Numbered from the stretch's first letter, positions 33,285-42,017 are shown. The stretch: DNA of 45,024 bases from UBA6921 sp031363085 (GCA_031363085.1 JANLTU010000044.1:1-45024); one strand, 5' to 3'. The notes: a model not told the origin generated them from the letters alone. A program made the numbers and translations.

Positions 33285-34139
33285 CTATTTTTCGGCGTGG
33301 AATTTCTGGCGCCGGGGTTTAACCGGCGGCGTTTTCTCGGCACGCGCAGCACGCCGTGAGGGTCGCTCGCGGGTTTTGACTTTGAGCGTACCCGGCTCTG
33401 GTGCTTGCAAGCCGGCTAACTGCAACAACGTCGCGATGTCCTTGTCGCTGACCTCTTCCCACTTGCCGATTTTTAGTCCGCGCCGCAAACCCACGCAGCC
33501 GTAACGCACGCGTGTCAAGCGGCTCACCTGCACGCCTTGCGACTCCCACAAGCGCCGTACTTCGCGTTGCCGCCCTTCTTTCAGAATCACGTGAAACCAA
33601 CGGTTGATGCCACTGCCGCCGGCGTCGATGATTGCGTCAAAATGCGCGCTGCCGTCTTCCAGCATCACGCCGGATTTCAGATTTTCCAGCATCTCCGGCG
33701 TTACCGTGCCGAACACGCGCGCGGCGTATTCGCGCTCGATTTCCGTCGACGGATGCATCAGGCGATGCGCAAGGTCGCCGTCGGTCGTCAGCAGCAACAA
33801 GCCTTCGGTATTAATGTCAAGCCTGCCAACCGCGATCCAGCGGCTGCCGCGCAGATGCGGCAAGTCGTCGAATACGGTTGCGCGTTTTTCCGGATCGGAG
33901 CGTGTGCACACCATGCCTTTAGGTTTGTAAAATGCGATCACGCGGCGCTTGCTTGCCGCCGCTGCCTTCAAAACCGCCGGCTTGCCGTCGACCAGCACTT
34001 GGTCTTGTTCGGTCACCCGGTCGCCCAAGGTGGCGGGCTTGCCGTTGACCAGCACCCGCCCGTCGCTGATCCATTGCTCGATCACGCGCCGCGACGCAAA
34101 GCCCGCACGGGCCAGAACTTTTTGCAGTTTTTCACTCAT
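33285..34139 (-). CDS. rluB: 23S rRNA pseudouridine synthase RluB
   Basis: Converts a uridine in helix 89 region of 23S rRNA (U2605 in E. coli) to pseudouridine. An N-terminal S4 domain (LARAGFASRRVIEQWI) precedes the RsuA/RluB catalytic domain with GRLDINTEGLLLLT (catalytic Asp), YKPKGMVCTRSDPE and EGRQREVRRLWE. A basic C-terminal tail (RRAARAEKTPPVKPRR) is typical. I chose the ATG read from 34139 (MSEKLQKVL); a GTG four codons earlier is possible. It follows scpB, as in many gammaproteobacteria. Confidence 0.94.
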   Translation of the reverse strand: MSEKLQKVLARAGFASRRVIEQWISDGRVLVNGKPATLGDRVTEQDQVLVDGKPAVLKAAAASKRRVIAFYKPKGMVCTRSDPEKRATVFDDLPHLRGSRWIAVGRLDINTEGLLLLTTDGDLAHRLMHPSTEIEREYAARVFGTVTPEMLENLKSGVMLEDGSAHFDAIIDAGGSGINRWFHVILKEGRQREVRRLWESQGVQVSRLTRVRYGCVGLRRGLKIGKWEEVSDKDIATLLQLAGLQAPEPGTLKVKTRERPSRRAARAEKTPPVKPRRQKFHAEK

Positions 34140-34241
34140 GGTTATCAACACGACCGTTAAAAAAGATTGGATATTCGACGCCGGCTGCTCAGGAGTTGCC
34201 TCCCTGCTTTCATTGCCGGTGGAGCGTGCACAGGCTTATTT

Positions 34242-34943
34242 TCAATGCAACGGCGTATCCACCGAGCGCTCGATTTCGGCGGCTGGTACATCCGCGTCGC
34301 TGCTCGTCGTCGCCACCAGCTCCGGCGCCGAGGCGGCGACTGGAGCGGGAGTCTCGATATTTTCCTGCTCATCGGTGCCGCCTTCAGGTGCCGAGCCACG
34401 CACTTGCAGCACATCGTCGAGACTGCGAATTTCAGCCAGCGGCGGCAGTTGGTCCAGCGATTTAAGATTGAAGTAATCCAGAAACTCGCGTGTGGTCGCA
34501 AGCAATGCTGGGCGCCCGGGCAAGTCTTTGTGCCCTACCACGCGCACCCAGCCGCGTTCTTCCAAGGTTTTGATAATTTGGCTGCTCACGCCGACGCCGC
34601 GCACGTCTTCGATTTCCGCGCGCGTGATCGGCTGGCGGTAGGCAATCAACGACAGCGTTTCCAGCAACGCGCGCGAATAACGCTGCGGGCGCTCTTCCCA
34701 CAGGCGCGCAATCCATGGGGCGAACTGTTGTTGGCTCTGAAAACGGAATCCCGAGCTCACTTCGTGCAACTCGATGCCACGTTGTGCGTAATCGGCCTGC
34801 AACTGATCCAGCGCGGCGCGAATCTCGTCGCGCGTCGGCTGCCCACCGTCAAGGAATAATGTCAACATTCGGTCGACGCTGAGCGGCTGGCTGGCCGCAA
34901 ACAAGGCCGCTTCGAGAATCAATTTCAGTTGGGTTGGGCCCAT
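34242..34943 (-). CDS. scpB: Segregation and condensation protein ScpB
   Basis: A 233-residue subunit of the SMC-ScpAB condensin. Winged-helix segments read LILEAALFAASQPLS, SRALLETLSLIAYRQPITRAEIE and VRGVGVSSQIIKTLEERGWV, and GRPALLATTREFLDYFNL closes the second domain. The last 45 residues are a low-complexity acidic and Ala-rich tail. It begins three bases after scpA ends, so the two are co-translated. Confidence 0.95.
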   Translation of the reverse strand: MGPTQLKLILEAALFAASQPLSVDRMLTLFLDGGQPTRDEIRAALDQLQADYAQRGIELHEVSSGFRFQSQQQFAPWIARLWEERPQRYSRALLETLSLIAYRQPITRAEIEDVRGVGVSSQIIKTLEERGWVRVVGHKDLPGRPALLATTREFLDYFNLKSLDQLPPLAEIRSLDDVLQVRGSAPEGGTDEQENIETPAPVAASAPELVATTSSDADVPAAEIERSVDTPLH

Positions 34944-34946
34944 CGC

Positions 34947-35786
34947 TTACTCCTCGCGCGCCGCAATTGCTTTGATATGGATCGGGCCGTACGGCTCGCT
35001 TTGCACCAGTTCAATGATGTGTTCTTTAACCAATTCGAGCACCGCCAAAAATGTCACGACCACGCCCAAGCGGCCTTCTTCGACCCTGAACAGACTGGTG
35101 AATTCGACGAACTGGTCGCTGCGCACCGCTTCCAGCACGCGCGACATGCGTTCGCGCACCGACAAGGGTTCGCGCTTGATGTGATGGCTGGCAAAATTAT
35201 CGCTGCGCAGCAATACATCTTTGAGCGCCAGCAGCATTTCGCGCAATTCCACCTGCGGTTGTGGCTTGGTGAGCTTGAGCTCCGGCAACTCCACCGCCAC
35301 CGGATAAATATCGCGATGCAAACGCGCCAAGCGTTCCACGTCTTCGGCGGCGCGCTTGAAGCGTTCGTACTCCTGCAAGCGACGGATCAACTCGGCGCGC
35401 GGATCTTCTTCGTCGCCCTGTAATTCGACCGGGCGCGGCAACAACATGCGTGATTTAATTTCCGCCAGCATCGCGGCCATCACCAGATAATCGGCCGCCA
35501 ATTCCAGACGCAAGCCTTTGAGCAGCTCGACGTAGTCCATGTATTGGCGCGTAATCTGCGCAATCGGAATGTCGAGGATGTCCAGGTTCTGGCGCCGGAT
35601 CAGGTACAGCAATAAATCGAGCGGGCCTTCGAATGCGTCGAGAAATATTTCCAGCGCATCGGGCGGAATATATAAATCCTGCGGCATGTCGACAATCGGC
35701 TCCCCGCGCAAAAAGCCGAACGGTAATTGTTCCTGCGCGCCGAGTGGGACGCTTGGAATATCTAACTTTGGTGCTGGATTTGACAT
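34947..35786 (-). CDS. scpA: Segregation and condensation protein ScpA
   Basis: The 279-residue kleisin that bridges SMC heads. The N-terminal FEGPLDLLLYLIRRQNLDIL segment is the family signature, followed by DYLVMAAMLAEIKSRMLLP. The C-terminal winged helix reads VVTFLAVLELVKEHIIEL. A 45-residue extension before the signature (LPFGFLRGEPIVDMPQDLYI) is common in gammaproteobacterial forms. It starts four bases after the trpS stop. Confidence 0.95.
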   Translation of the reverse strand: MSNPAPKLDIPSVPLGAQEQLPFGFLRGEPIVDMPQDLYIPPDALEIFLDAFEGPLDLLLYLIRRQNLDILDIPIAQITRQYMDYVELLKGLRLELAADYLVMAAMLAEIKSRMLLPRPVELQGDEEDPRAELIRRLQEYERFKRAAEDVERLARLHRDIYPVAVELPELKLTKPQPQVELREMLLALKDVLLRSDNFASHHIKREPLSVRERMSRVLEAVRSDQFVEFTSLFRVEEGRLGVVVTFLAVLELVKEHIIELVQSEPYGPIHIKAIAAREE

Positions 35787-35790
35787 TTTG

Positions 35791-37005
35791 TTAGTGTAGC
35801 AAACCCATGACCGACCTGACCTCGTCTAGGGTGGCACGCGCCACGTGACGCGCCGCCTCACAGCCCTGGTCGATGATTTGCCGCACTCCGGCCGGGTCGG
35901 CTTCGAATTCAGCGGCGCGGGCACGGATCGGTGCCAGCTCCGCCTGCACCGCGTCGATCACCGGACGCTTGCATTCCAGGCAGCCGATTTTGGCGCTCCG
36001 ACAATTTTCTTGTACCCAATTTTTTACTTCATCGTTTGAATACACTTGATGCAGCGGCCACACCGGACATTTGTCAGGGTCGCCCGGATCAGTGCGTCGC
36101 ACCCGGGCCGGGTCGGTGGGCATGGTCTTGAGTTTTTGCTCGACCGATTCCGGCGCCTCGCGCAGCGCGATGGTGTTGCCGTACGACTTGGACATCTTCT
36201 GCCCGTCCAGCCCCGGCATCTTCGCGGCTTGCGTCAACAGCGCCTGTGGCTCGGGCAGAATGATCTTGCCGGAACCTTCCAGAAAGCCGAACAAACGCTC
36301 ACGATCACCCAGCGTGATGTGCTGCAAATCTTCCAGCAAGGCGCGCGCTTTTTCGAGCGCCTCATGATCACCTTGCTCCTGAAACGCCTTGCGCAAATCG
36401 TTGTAAAGTTTCGCGTTCTTTTTGCCCAGCGTTTTGATTGCGGCGTGCGCTTTTTCTTCGAAGTCGGGCTCGCGCCCATACAAATGATTAAAGCGCCGCG
36501 CCACCTCGCGGGTGAGCTCCACGTGCGCGACTTGGTCTTCACCCACCGGCACCTGCCCGGCTTTGTAAATCAAAATATCGGCGCTTTGCAGCAGCGGATA
36601 GCCCAGAAACCCATAGGTGGATAAATCTTTCTCACGCAATTTTTCTTGCTGGTCTTTGTAGGTTGGCACCCGCTCCAACCAGGAGATCGGCGTCATCATC
36701 GATAACAGTAAATGCAGCTCGGCATGTTCCGGCACACGCGATTGAATAAACAAAGTGGCTTCACCGGGATGCACACCGGCGGCCAGCCAATCCACCACCA
36801 TGTCCCACACATGGGTAGAAATATTGCGCGGGTTTTCATACTCGGTGGTGAGCGCGTGCCAATCGGCCACGCAGAAAAAGCATGGATATTCGTGCTGCAG
36901 GCGCAGCCAGTTTTTCAGCACACCGTGGTAGTGCCCCAAATGTAACTTGCCGGTGGGCCGCATACCGGACAACACGCGGCTGAATTGCGTGGGAACCGAG
37001 CTCAC
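35791..37005 (-). CDS. trpS: Tryptophanyl-tRNA synthetase
   Basis: Charges tRNA-Trp. The class I motifs are clear: GKLHLGHYHG (HIGH) and KMSKSYGNT (KMSKS). At 404 residues it is longer than the 334-residue E. coli enzyme; insertions lie in the middle (around EEKAHAAIKTLGKKNAKLY) and in the C-terminal helices (NCRSAKIGCLECKRPV, with two Cys). This longer form is known in beta- and gammaproteobacteria. It leads the trpS-scpA-scpB operon. Confidence 0.96.
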   Translation of the reverse strand: MSSVPTQFSRVLSGMRPTGKLHLGHYHGVLKNWLRLQHEYPCFFCVADWHALTTEYENPRNISTHVWDMVVDWLAAGVHPGEATLFIQSRVPEHAELHLLLSMMTPISWLERVPTYKDQQEKLREKDLSTYGFLGYPLLQSADILIYKAGQVPVGEDQVAHVELTREVARRFNHLYGREPDFEEKAHAAIKTLGKKNAKLYNDLRKAFQEQGDHEALEKARALLEDLQHITLGDRERLFGFLEGSGKIILPEPQALLTQAAKMPGLDGQKMSKSYGNTIALREAPESVEQKLKTMPTDPARVRRTDPGDPDKCPVWPLHQVYSNDEVKNWVQENCRSAKIGCLECKRPVIDAVQAELAPIRARAAEFEADPAGVRQIIDQGCEAARHVARATLDEVRSVMGLLH

Positions 37006-37043
37006 ATGTACGCTCCTGCGGAAATGAAATATTTAGAGGGCGC

Positions 37044-37173
37044 TTCTATCAAATCTAAAGTTCGCCCAAATGCAAGGCGTGGAAAAAATTTCGCCGCGCG
37101 CATATGAATAATATGTAAGCAAGAAATTTTTTCCGCAACGCCGCAGTTGGGATGAAATATGGATTTATAGAAA
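37044..37173. repeat. MITE-like palindromic element
   Basis: A long imperfect palindrome between trpS and the M50 gene. The inner arms are CCAAATGC...GGAAAAAATTTC (37066-37092) and GAAATTTTTTCC...GCAGTTGGG (37123-37151). Similarity continues outward to TTCTATCAAATC and its counterpart ending TATAGAAA. The centre is CATATGAATAATATG. It has no coding capacity. Its GCATAC/TATGTAAG and AACGC-GCA-TTG layout resembles the element at 44572-44719. Confidence 0.7.
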
Positions 37174-37178
37174 TTACC

Positions 37179-37835
37179 CTAGAGTTTGAAGATGGAAAAA
37201 ATCAGTTTGATCAAGCTGTCAATAGGCGGATTAAGTACATAGCTTAGCAGCCCACTCCACAGCAATCCCAGCAGGATAAAAAATCCATAGGGTTCGATGC
37301 GGCTGAGTTGCCACGACCAAGGGCCCGGCAGCATTCCTGCGAATATTCGCCCACCGTCGAGTGGCGGCAACGGCAATAGATTCAGGACCATCAGCACCAC
37401 GTTGATTTCAATGCCGGCAAAGCCCATATACGCCAGCGGTCGCCCCAGCCAAGCCAGCTCGCCCCCGCCGATTTCAAGCCCCACACGCATCAGCAGTGCC
37501 CACAGCAAGGCCATCAGCAAATTGGCACCGGGACCGGCTGCCGCGACCAACGCCATATCACGCTTGGGATGACGCAAGTTTTCCCACGTGACCGGCACCG
37601 GCTTGGCCCAGCCAAAAATCGGCAGGTGCAAGAGCATCAATGCAAAAGGAACGATAAACGTACCTACCGGATCGACGTGCTTCATCGGGTTAAGCGTTAA
37701 GCGCCCCAGCATCATGGCAGTGGGATCACCCAACTGCTTGGCCACCCAGCCGTGCGCAACCTCGTGAACGGTAATAGCGAACAGGATAGGCAAGGCCCAC
37801 ACTGCCACTTTTTGTATCATGCTCAGATCATCCAT
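37179..37835 (-). CDS. Site-2 protease-like M50 membrane metallopeptidase
   Basis: A 218-residue intramembrane zinc protease. Hydrophobic helix 1 carries HEVAH (ITVHEVAHGWVAKQLGD), the zinc-binding HExxH. The third zinc ligand is the Asp of LLPLPPLDGGRIF. Four or five further membrane segments are evident (VAAAGPGANLLMALLWALLM, GFFILLGLLWSGLLSYVL). It lacks PDZ and CBS domains and belongs to the short YwhC/Rip3-like class. Substrate unknown. It often sits near trpS-scpAB in gammaproteobacteria. Confidence 0.92.
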   Translation of the reverse strand: MDDLSMIQKVAVWALPILFAITVHEVAHGWVAKQLGDPTAMMLGRLTLNPMKHVDPVGTFIVPFALMLLHLPIFGWAKPVPVTWENLRHPKRDMALVAAAGPGANLLMALLWALLMRVGLEIGGGELAWLGRPLAYMGFAGIEINVVLMVLNLLPLPPLDGGRIFAGMLPGPWSWQLSRIEPYGFFILLGLLWSGLLSYVLNPPIDSLIKLIFSIFKL

Positions 37836-38023
37836 CCGCGCGATTATACGCAGATTCGGCGCGCGGTCAGATTTTCTGCGGTGGAATTCATGGATCGATC
37901 AAAACGGGCTAGAAATTGTCCAATCGTGATCTAAACTGGAAATAGGCAATAAAATACCAAATCGGCGCTGCGGCTCTGTGGACCAAAACCGAATCGGCGC
38001 CGATGCAATGACGGAGATCCGCT

Positions 38024-38413
38024 ATGCCCACCGAATCTGATCCCATTGTAGGTAACTGGTACGACCACACGGATAAAGGCCAGAAATTCGAGGTCGTGTC
38101 CTTAGACGAAGACAACGGCGCCATCGGCATCCAGTATTTCGACGGCGATCTGGATGAAATCGAACTCGATGCTTGGTACGAGATGGACATCCTGGTCAGT
38201 GAAGCGCCGGAAGACTGGACCGGCCCGATCGACGAAGTTCGCAAAGACGACCTGGGCTACACCGAAACCGCCATGGCCGAAGAGGACTGGTCCGAAGCGG
38301 GGCGCGAAACCAAACGCTCGCGCCGTGTCGCGCTCTCGGATGAAGAAGAAGATGAAGACGACGAACTCGAAGAGGACCAGTCCCTCGAAGAACCATGGGA
38401 AGGCGAGATGTAA
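38024..38413 (+). CDS. DUF6763 family protein
   Basis: A 129-residue very acidic protein. The N-terminal half has the family pattern IVGNWYDHTDKGQKFEVVSL, then IQYFDGDLDEIELDAWYEM and APEDWTGPID. The C-terminal tail is almost all Glu and Asp (DEEEDEDDELEEDQ). It has no membrane segment or catalytic motif. A small SH3-like fold is likely from the pattern of strands, but function is unknown. GGAG (38012-38015) precedes the ATG. It appears as a single gene. Confidence 0.75.
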   Translation: MPTESDPIVGNWYDHTDKGQKFEVVSLDEDNGAIGIQYFDGDLDEIELDAWYEMDILVSEAPEDWTGPIDEVRKDDLGYTETAMAEEDWSEAGRETKRSRRVALSDEEEDEDDELEEDQSLEEPWEGEM

Positions 38414-38519
38414 CGCCTTTACGCACGCCACCTAAACGGTGGCTGCACTCCGTTGCCCATTCAACACGCCATACCGTGCTGGAGCGCCGCAGGGCCAGGG
38501 TATCGCGTTGGAATTGAAA

Positions 38520-39248
38520 TCAGTGCGGTGCCTGAATGTGATCCACCACGTCACGCACCCCCGGCACGTACCACGCGTCGAGCACCGCAAGACGCCGCTC
38601 TTCTTCGCTTGCGACATAGCCGTTGAGGGTGACCTCGCCGTGCTGCACATCAATGGAAATTTGGCTGGAATGCACCAGCGGGTCTTTCTCCAGCACGATG
38701 CGCACCGCGTCGGTCAGTTCCCCATCGTTTTCCTTTTCGGGAGGCACCACACGCAGACGGTTCTCGACCAGCTCGCAGCCCGCCGTCCACCAAGCCAGCA
38801 CTTCCGCCAGACGACGATGCGTTAAACTGCCGACGCGGCCGGACAAGTTCACCACGCCGCCGACCACTTCGATGTCAATGATTTCACCCAGCTCCGATTT
38901 CGACACCCGCCAGGTTTCGAATTCGCTGCCGTGCTTGACACGCATGCCGTATTCGCTAAACGCCGGCTCGCCCATCAAGATATCGATCACCTCGGTAAGC
39001 AACTCGCCGTCTTCCATGCGCGAGGCCGCCACATGCAGACGATCCAGCACCGGGCACGCGCCACACACCCGCTGGGCGATGCGTAAGGTGAGCTTTTTCG
39101 CGGCGATGTTGGCGACCGTGCCTTCCATCACCAAGCGGTCGTCTTGCTCGATCACATGAATCGGATAGGCATGCAGATCAATGCGTGGATCGAGTTCAAG
39201 CGCTTCGAGTAATTCACGCACACTCTCACTATGGCTGGCTTTATTCAT
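38520..39248 (-). CDS. Triple BON-domain protein
   Basis: A 242-residue protein with three BON-like repeats, at about residues 7-80, 83-165 and 172-240. They show VIEQDDRLVMEGTV, IEVVGGVVNLSGRVGSLTHR and IDVQHGEVTLNGYVASEEER. BON domains usually bind membranes or lipids in the periplasm. This protein has no signal peptide or membrane segment, so it appears cytoplasmic. Two Cys (VCGACP) lie at the end of the first repeat. AAGGAGC precedes the start. A possible -10 (TATACT) lies about 45 bases upstream of the start on the minus strand. Confidence 0.75.
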   Translation of the reverse strand: MNKASHSESVRELLEALELDPRIDLHAYPIHVIEQDDRLVMEGTVANIAAKKLTLRIAQRVCGACPVLDRLHVAASRMEDGELLTEVIDILMGEPAFSEYGMRVKHGSEFETWRVSKSELGEIIDIEVVGGVVNLSGRVGSLTHRRLAEVLAWWTAGCELVENRLRVVPPEKENDGELTDAVRIVLEKDPLVHSSQISIDVQHGEVTLNGYVASEEERRLAVLDAWYVPGVRDVVDHIQAPH

Positions 39249-39610
39249 CTATCAAGCTCCTTTGGGTCAGGATATTAACCATGTTCAGTGTGACTGAGTA
39301 TAGTGTGCCACGCAGCGTCAGTCGGGCTCTTTCCACAAAAGTCTTTTATAGCTTGCCATAGTAAAAACGGCGAGTGCCCTCACCGATAGCCCCCGATCTG
39401 ACTAAATATTCTGTTGTATCCGGCCGTTACATGCATCGCCGCGCAAATTGTAAAAACTTACCTATACTTTCGTGAGCTCTGACTGCCTCTTGGGCGACGA
39501 CATTGACAATACTGTTTTACAGGTCGTATTTGCGCAGCCCAAAGAGTATCGAATAAAGGTCACGACAACGGAAACACAACACCAACTCTACTAATCGCTG
39601 GAGGTTCAAG
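39249..39610. other. Divergent promoter region
   Basis: No gene is seen. The stretch separates the leftward BON gene from the rightward DUF2934 gene. For the latter, TTGACA at 39503-39508 is a -35 candidate with a weak TATTTG 18 bases on. A TATACT lies near 39465. For the BON gene a TATACT is readable on the minus strand near 39300. Confidence 0.4.
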
Positions 39611-39928
39611 ATGGGTCAAACAATGGATCAGTCCACGTCACCGCGTCCGTCGACGCAAAAGATGCCCCAGAGTAAAAACAACTCGGGTAAAGGTGCGGAG
39701 AAAAAAGCAAAAAGCCCGGATGCTGCAACCACACACACTACAGAGGTCAATGTCGACACCCGCTCTAAAATGGCTAAATTTGCCGCAAAAATATCACCCG
39801 AGCAACGCCAACACATGATCGAAGAAGCGGCGTATTATCGCGCCGAACAACGCGGATTTTGCTGCGGTAATGAAATCCAAGACTGGCTCGATGCCGAAGC
39901 CGAGATCGATTCGAAGCTCCCTCGGTAA
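39611..39928 (+). CDS. DUF2934 domain protein
   Basis: A 105-residue protein. The first 55 residues are a Lys/Ser/Thr-rich disordered region (MPQSKNNSGKGAEKKAKS). The C-terminal 40 residues match DUF2934: HMIEEAAYYRAEQRGFCCG then DWLDAEAEID. This small helical domain has no known activity. A GGAGG site precedes the ATG and a strong terminator follows, so the gene is a separate unit. Confidence 0.85.
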   Translation: MGQTMDQSTSPRPSTQKMPQSKNNSGKGAEKKAKSPDAATTHTTEVNVDTRSKMAKFAAKISPEQRQHMIEEAAYYRAEQRGFCCGNEIQDWLDAEAEIDSKLPR

Positions 39929-39958
39929 TACCTTCACATTCCTGCTGGTGGAAACTCA

Positions 39959-39993
39959 CGCCCCATTGCGAAACAATGGGGCGTTTTATTTTT
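39959..39993 (+). terminator. Rho-independent terminator
   Basis: CGCCCCATTG (39959-39968) pairs perfectly with CAATGGGGCG (39974-39983) around CGAAA, followed by TTTTATTTTT. It ends the DUF2934 gene. Confidence 0.93.
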
Positions 39994-40051
39994 CGGAACC
40001 GCTAAATCTAGAAAACTTCATTTAAGAAACTTCAATAGAAGGATCAGCACC

Positions 40052-40396
40052 ATGAACGACTGTTTGTTTTGCAAAATGGCCATCGGTGCCATCAAACCCA
40101 ACACGGTGTTGGAAACTCCGGAGCTGCTCGCGTTTCGCGATATTCATCCCCAGGCACCGACCCATGTGCTGATCATCCCAAAGCGCCACATCGCGACACT
40201 CAACGACCTGCAACCAGAAGACGCCGGTCTGGTCGGCAAACTGCTGCTTGCTGCGAAAACCGTCGCGCAGCATGACGGCATCGCGCAAAGCGGTTATCGC
40301 ACCGTCATGAATTGCAATGCGGACGCCGGCCAGTCGGTTTTTCATATCCATCTGCATCTGCTCGGTGGACGCGCGCTGATTTGGCCACCGGGTTGA
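40052..40396 (+). CDS. HIT-family nucleotide hydrolase (HinT-like)
   Basis: A 114-residue histidine-triad protein that hydrolyses nucleoside phosphoramidates or related compounds. It has the zinc-site start CLFCKMAIG, FRDIHPQAPTHVLIIPKRHI, and the active site VFHIHLHLLGGR (HxHxHxx). It is complete and of normal length. AAGGATC precedes the ATG. Confidence 0.95.
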   Translation: MNDCLFCKMAIGAIKPNTVLETPELLAFRDIHPQAPTHVLIIPKRHIATLNDLQPEDAGLVGKLLLAAKTVAQHDGIAQSGYRTVMNCNADAGQSVFHIHLHLLGGRALIWPPG

Positions 40397-40406
40397 AACA
40401 GAGACT

Positions 40407-40730
40407 CTATGGGGAGTAATGCTTGCGTTCGCTGCGTCGTCGCCCGGCGCGCTGTGTCACCACGCCTTTGATCTGAAACGGCGGCACCAGCACCAGCGGC
40501 GCGTAATCAGCGTTGAGAAACACGAGGCGTTTGTGCACATCATCAACGTTGTATTGACCGAGAATCACCTCACCGCCGTAGTCCACCACCACGAAGGCGC
40601 CCGAGCTCAACGGATACGCGGGATCGACGATGACAATTTGCCCGTCGGCAAATTCGGGCAACATCGAGTCGCCCATGACCCGCAAAGCATAGGCTTCGCT
40701 ATTTTCGCTTGAACATCCGCTTTCATTCAT
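40407..40730 (-). CDS. S24 peptidase-like protein without HTH domain
   Basis: A 107-residue protein with the LexA/UmuD-type fold: YALRVMGDSMLPEFADG (nucleophile Ser in GDSM), QIVIVDPAYPLSSGAFVVV, and a C-terminal VVTQRAGRRRSERKHY. It has no DNA-binding domain. The general-base Lys of LexA and UmuD, expected after the GGEV strand (VKR), is missing; the sequence there is VILGQY. It belongs to a small stand-alone S24 group I recall in gammaproteobacteria, and self-cleavage is unlikely. Confidence 0.75.
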   Translation of the reverse strand: MNESGCSSENSEAYALRVMGDSMLPEFADGQIVIVDPAYPLSSGAFVVVDYGGEVILGQYNVDDVHKRLVFLNADYAPLVLVPPFQIKGVVTQRAGRRRSERKHYSP

Positions 40731-40911
40731 AAATGTCAGTTCTCACATACCGGGCACCCGGCGCTATCTCACGGCGAGCGCCCATTGAATTTTGGTTCAG
40801 GTGCCGTTCAGTGGCTCGTCGTTACATTGAACCCAACCTGGCTAATGTTCCATAAGCGTCAGCCGGGGAAGTTTATATCTTAATACTTCGCCTGACCTCT
40901 GGAGATTCAAT

Positions 40912-41253
40912 ATGCGTAAAACTCTTGCAGCACTTGCCGGTATCGCCGCACTTGTACTGGCCACACCCAGCGGCTGGGCCGCAGACTCGGCCGCCGCACT
41001 GGAACTGGCCAAAAAAAGTGGCTGCTTGGCTTGCCACAGCGTGGAAAAGAAAATAGTTGGCCCCGCTTGGAAAGATGTTTCCGAAAAGTACAAAGGAAAT
41101 GCGGAAATGAAGGCCAAGTTGGTCGCCAAAGTAAAAGCCGGTGGTAAGGGTGTTTGGGGTGAAGTGCCGATGCCTCCGTACTCGCCGCGCGTCGCTGACG
41201 CCGACATTGAAACGCTGGTCACGTTCGTATTGTCGATTGCCGATCAGAAGTAA
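40912..41253 (+). CDS. Class I cytochrome c, periplasmic
   Basis: A 113-residue electron carrier. A signal peptide (LAALAGIAALVLATPSGWA) is followed by one haem site, SGCLACHSVEKK (CxxCH). The axial Met lies in WGEVPMPPYSP. The size and PMPP motif fit the c551/c552 group, donors to terminal oxidases or nitrite reductase. The ATG has a TGGAG site. It precedes the phoP-like gene with a hairpin between. Confidence 0.93.
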   Translation: MRKTLAALAGIAALVLATPSGWAADSAAALELAKKSGCLACHSVEKKIVGPAWKDVSEKYKGNAEMKAKLVAKVKAGGKGVWGEVPMPPYSPRVADADIETLVTFVLSIADQK

Positions 41254-41272
41254 CACCAACCACATGTTCGCC

Positions 41273-41313
41273 GTAACGGCGGTTTACGCCGCCGTTACTC
41301 GAATTTAATTCGA
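41273..41313 (+). promoter_or_regulatory. Hairpin and adjacent palindrome between cytochrome c and phoP
   Basis: GTAACGGCGG (41273-41282) and CCGCCGTTAC (41289-41298) form a perfect 10-bp stem, possibly a terminator although no T run follows. Immediately after it, TCGAATTTAATTCGA (41299-41313) is a perfect 7-bp-arm palindrome that could be an operator. It ends 20 bases before the phoP start. Confidence 0.5.
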
Positions 41314-41333
41314 TGCATTATCATGGACAGATC

Positions 41334-42017
41334 ATGCGCATCTTGGTTATCGAAGACGAACAGTATCTGCTCAATCAGGTCGCCGCACGTTTGCGCAGCG
41401 ACGGCTACGCGGTGGACACCGCCGCGAACGGCAAAGACGGCTTGTATCTGGGACAGGAGTTTAATTTCGACGCCGCCATTATCGATTTAGGCTTGCCGGA
41501 CATGACCGGCATTGCCGTAATTGAAACGCTGCGTAGCGCTAACAAGAAATTTCCGATTCTCATTTTGACGGCGCGCAATCGCTGGCAAGACAAAGTCACC
41601 GGTCTTGAGTCGGGCGCCGACGATTACATCACCAAGCCGTTTCATATCGAAGAACTGTGTGCCCGCTTGCGCGCCTTGTTGCGCCGCGCCGGCGGCCAGG
41701 CGCAATCACTACTGCGGCACGGCGACATTTCGCTGAACCTAAGCTCACACGAGGTGCGCGTTAATGACGTACCCATCGAGCTGACCGCGTTTGAATATAA
41801 AGCGCTGGAATATCTGATGCTGCATGCAGGCGAAGTAATTTCAAAAACCCAACTGACCGAACATCTGTACGAGCAGGACTACGAACGCGACAGCAACGTC
41901 ATCGAGGTGTTCATTGGCCGTTTGCGCCGCAAGCTCGATCCGGACAATCGTGATCAACCCATCGAGACGTTGCGCGGCCAGGGCTACCGCTTTAAAACTC
42001 AGGGCGCCATGGCGTGA
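41334..42017 (+). CDS. phoP: OmpR-family response regulator, PhoP-like
   Basis: A 227-residue regulator. The receiver (RILVIEDEQYLLNQVAARL, AIIDLGLPDMTG, TARNRWQDKVTG, DDYITKPFH) is followed by a winged-helix DNA-binding domain (IELTAFEYKALEYLM, NVIEVFIGRLRRKL, TLRGQGYRF). The wording of the receiver is closest to PhoP. The ATG at 41334 gives the standard start; one at 41313 adds seven residues and overlaps a palindrome. Its stop overlaps the kinase start (GTGA). Confidence 0.88.
   Translation: MRILVIEDEQYLLNQVAARLRSDGYAVDTAANGKDGLYLGQEFNFDAAIIDLGLPDMTGIAVIETLRSANKKFPILILTARNRWQDKVTGLESGADDYITKPFHIEELCARLRALLRRAGGQAQSLLRHGDISLNLSSHEVRVNDVPIELTAFEYKALEYLMLHAGEVISKTQLTEHLYEQDYERDSNVIEVFIGRLRRKLDPDNRDQPIETLRGQGYRFKTQGAMA

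Noticed and set aside
34167..34859. 230-residue frame antisense to scpB
   Set aside because: ScpB is clear on the other strand; this frame is Arg/His-rich with no family.
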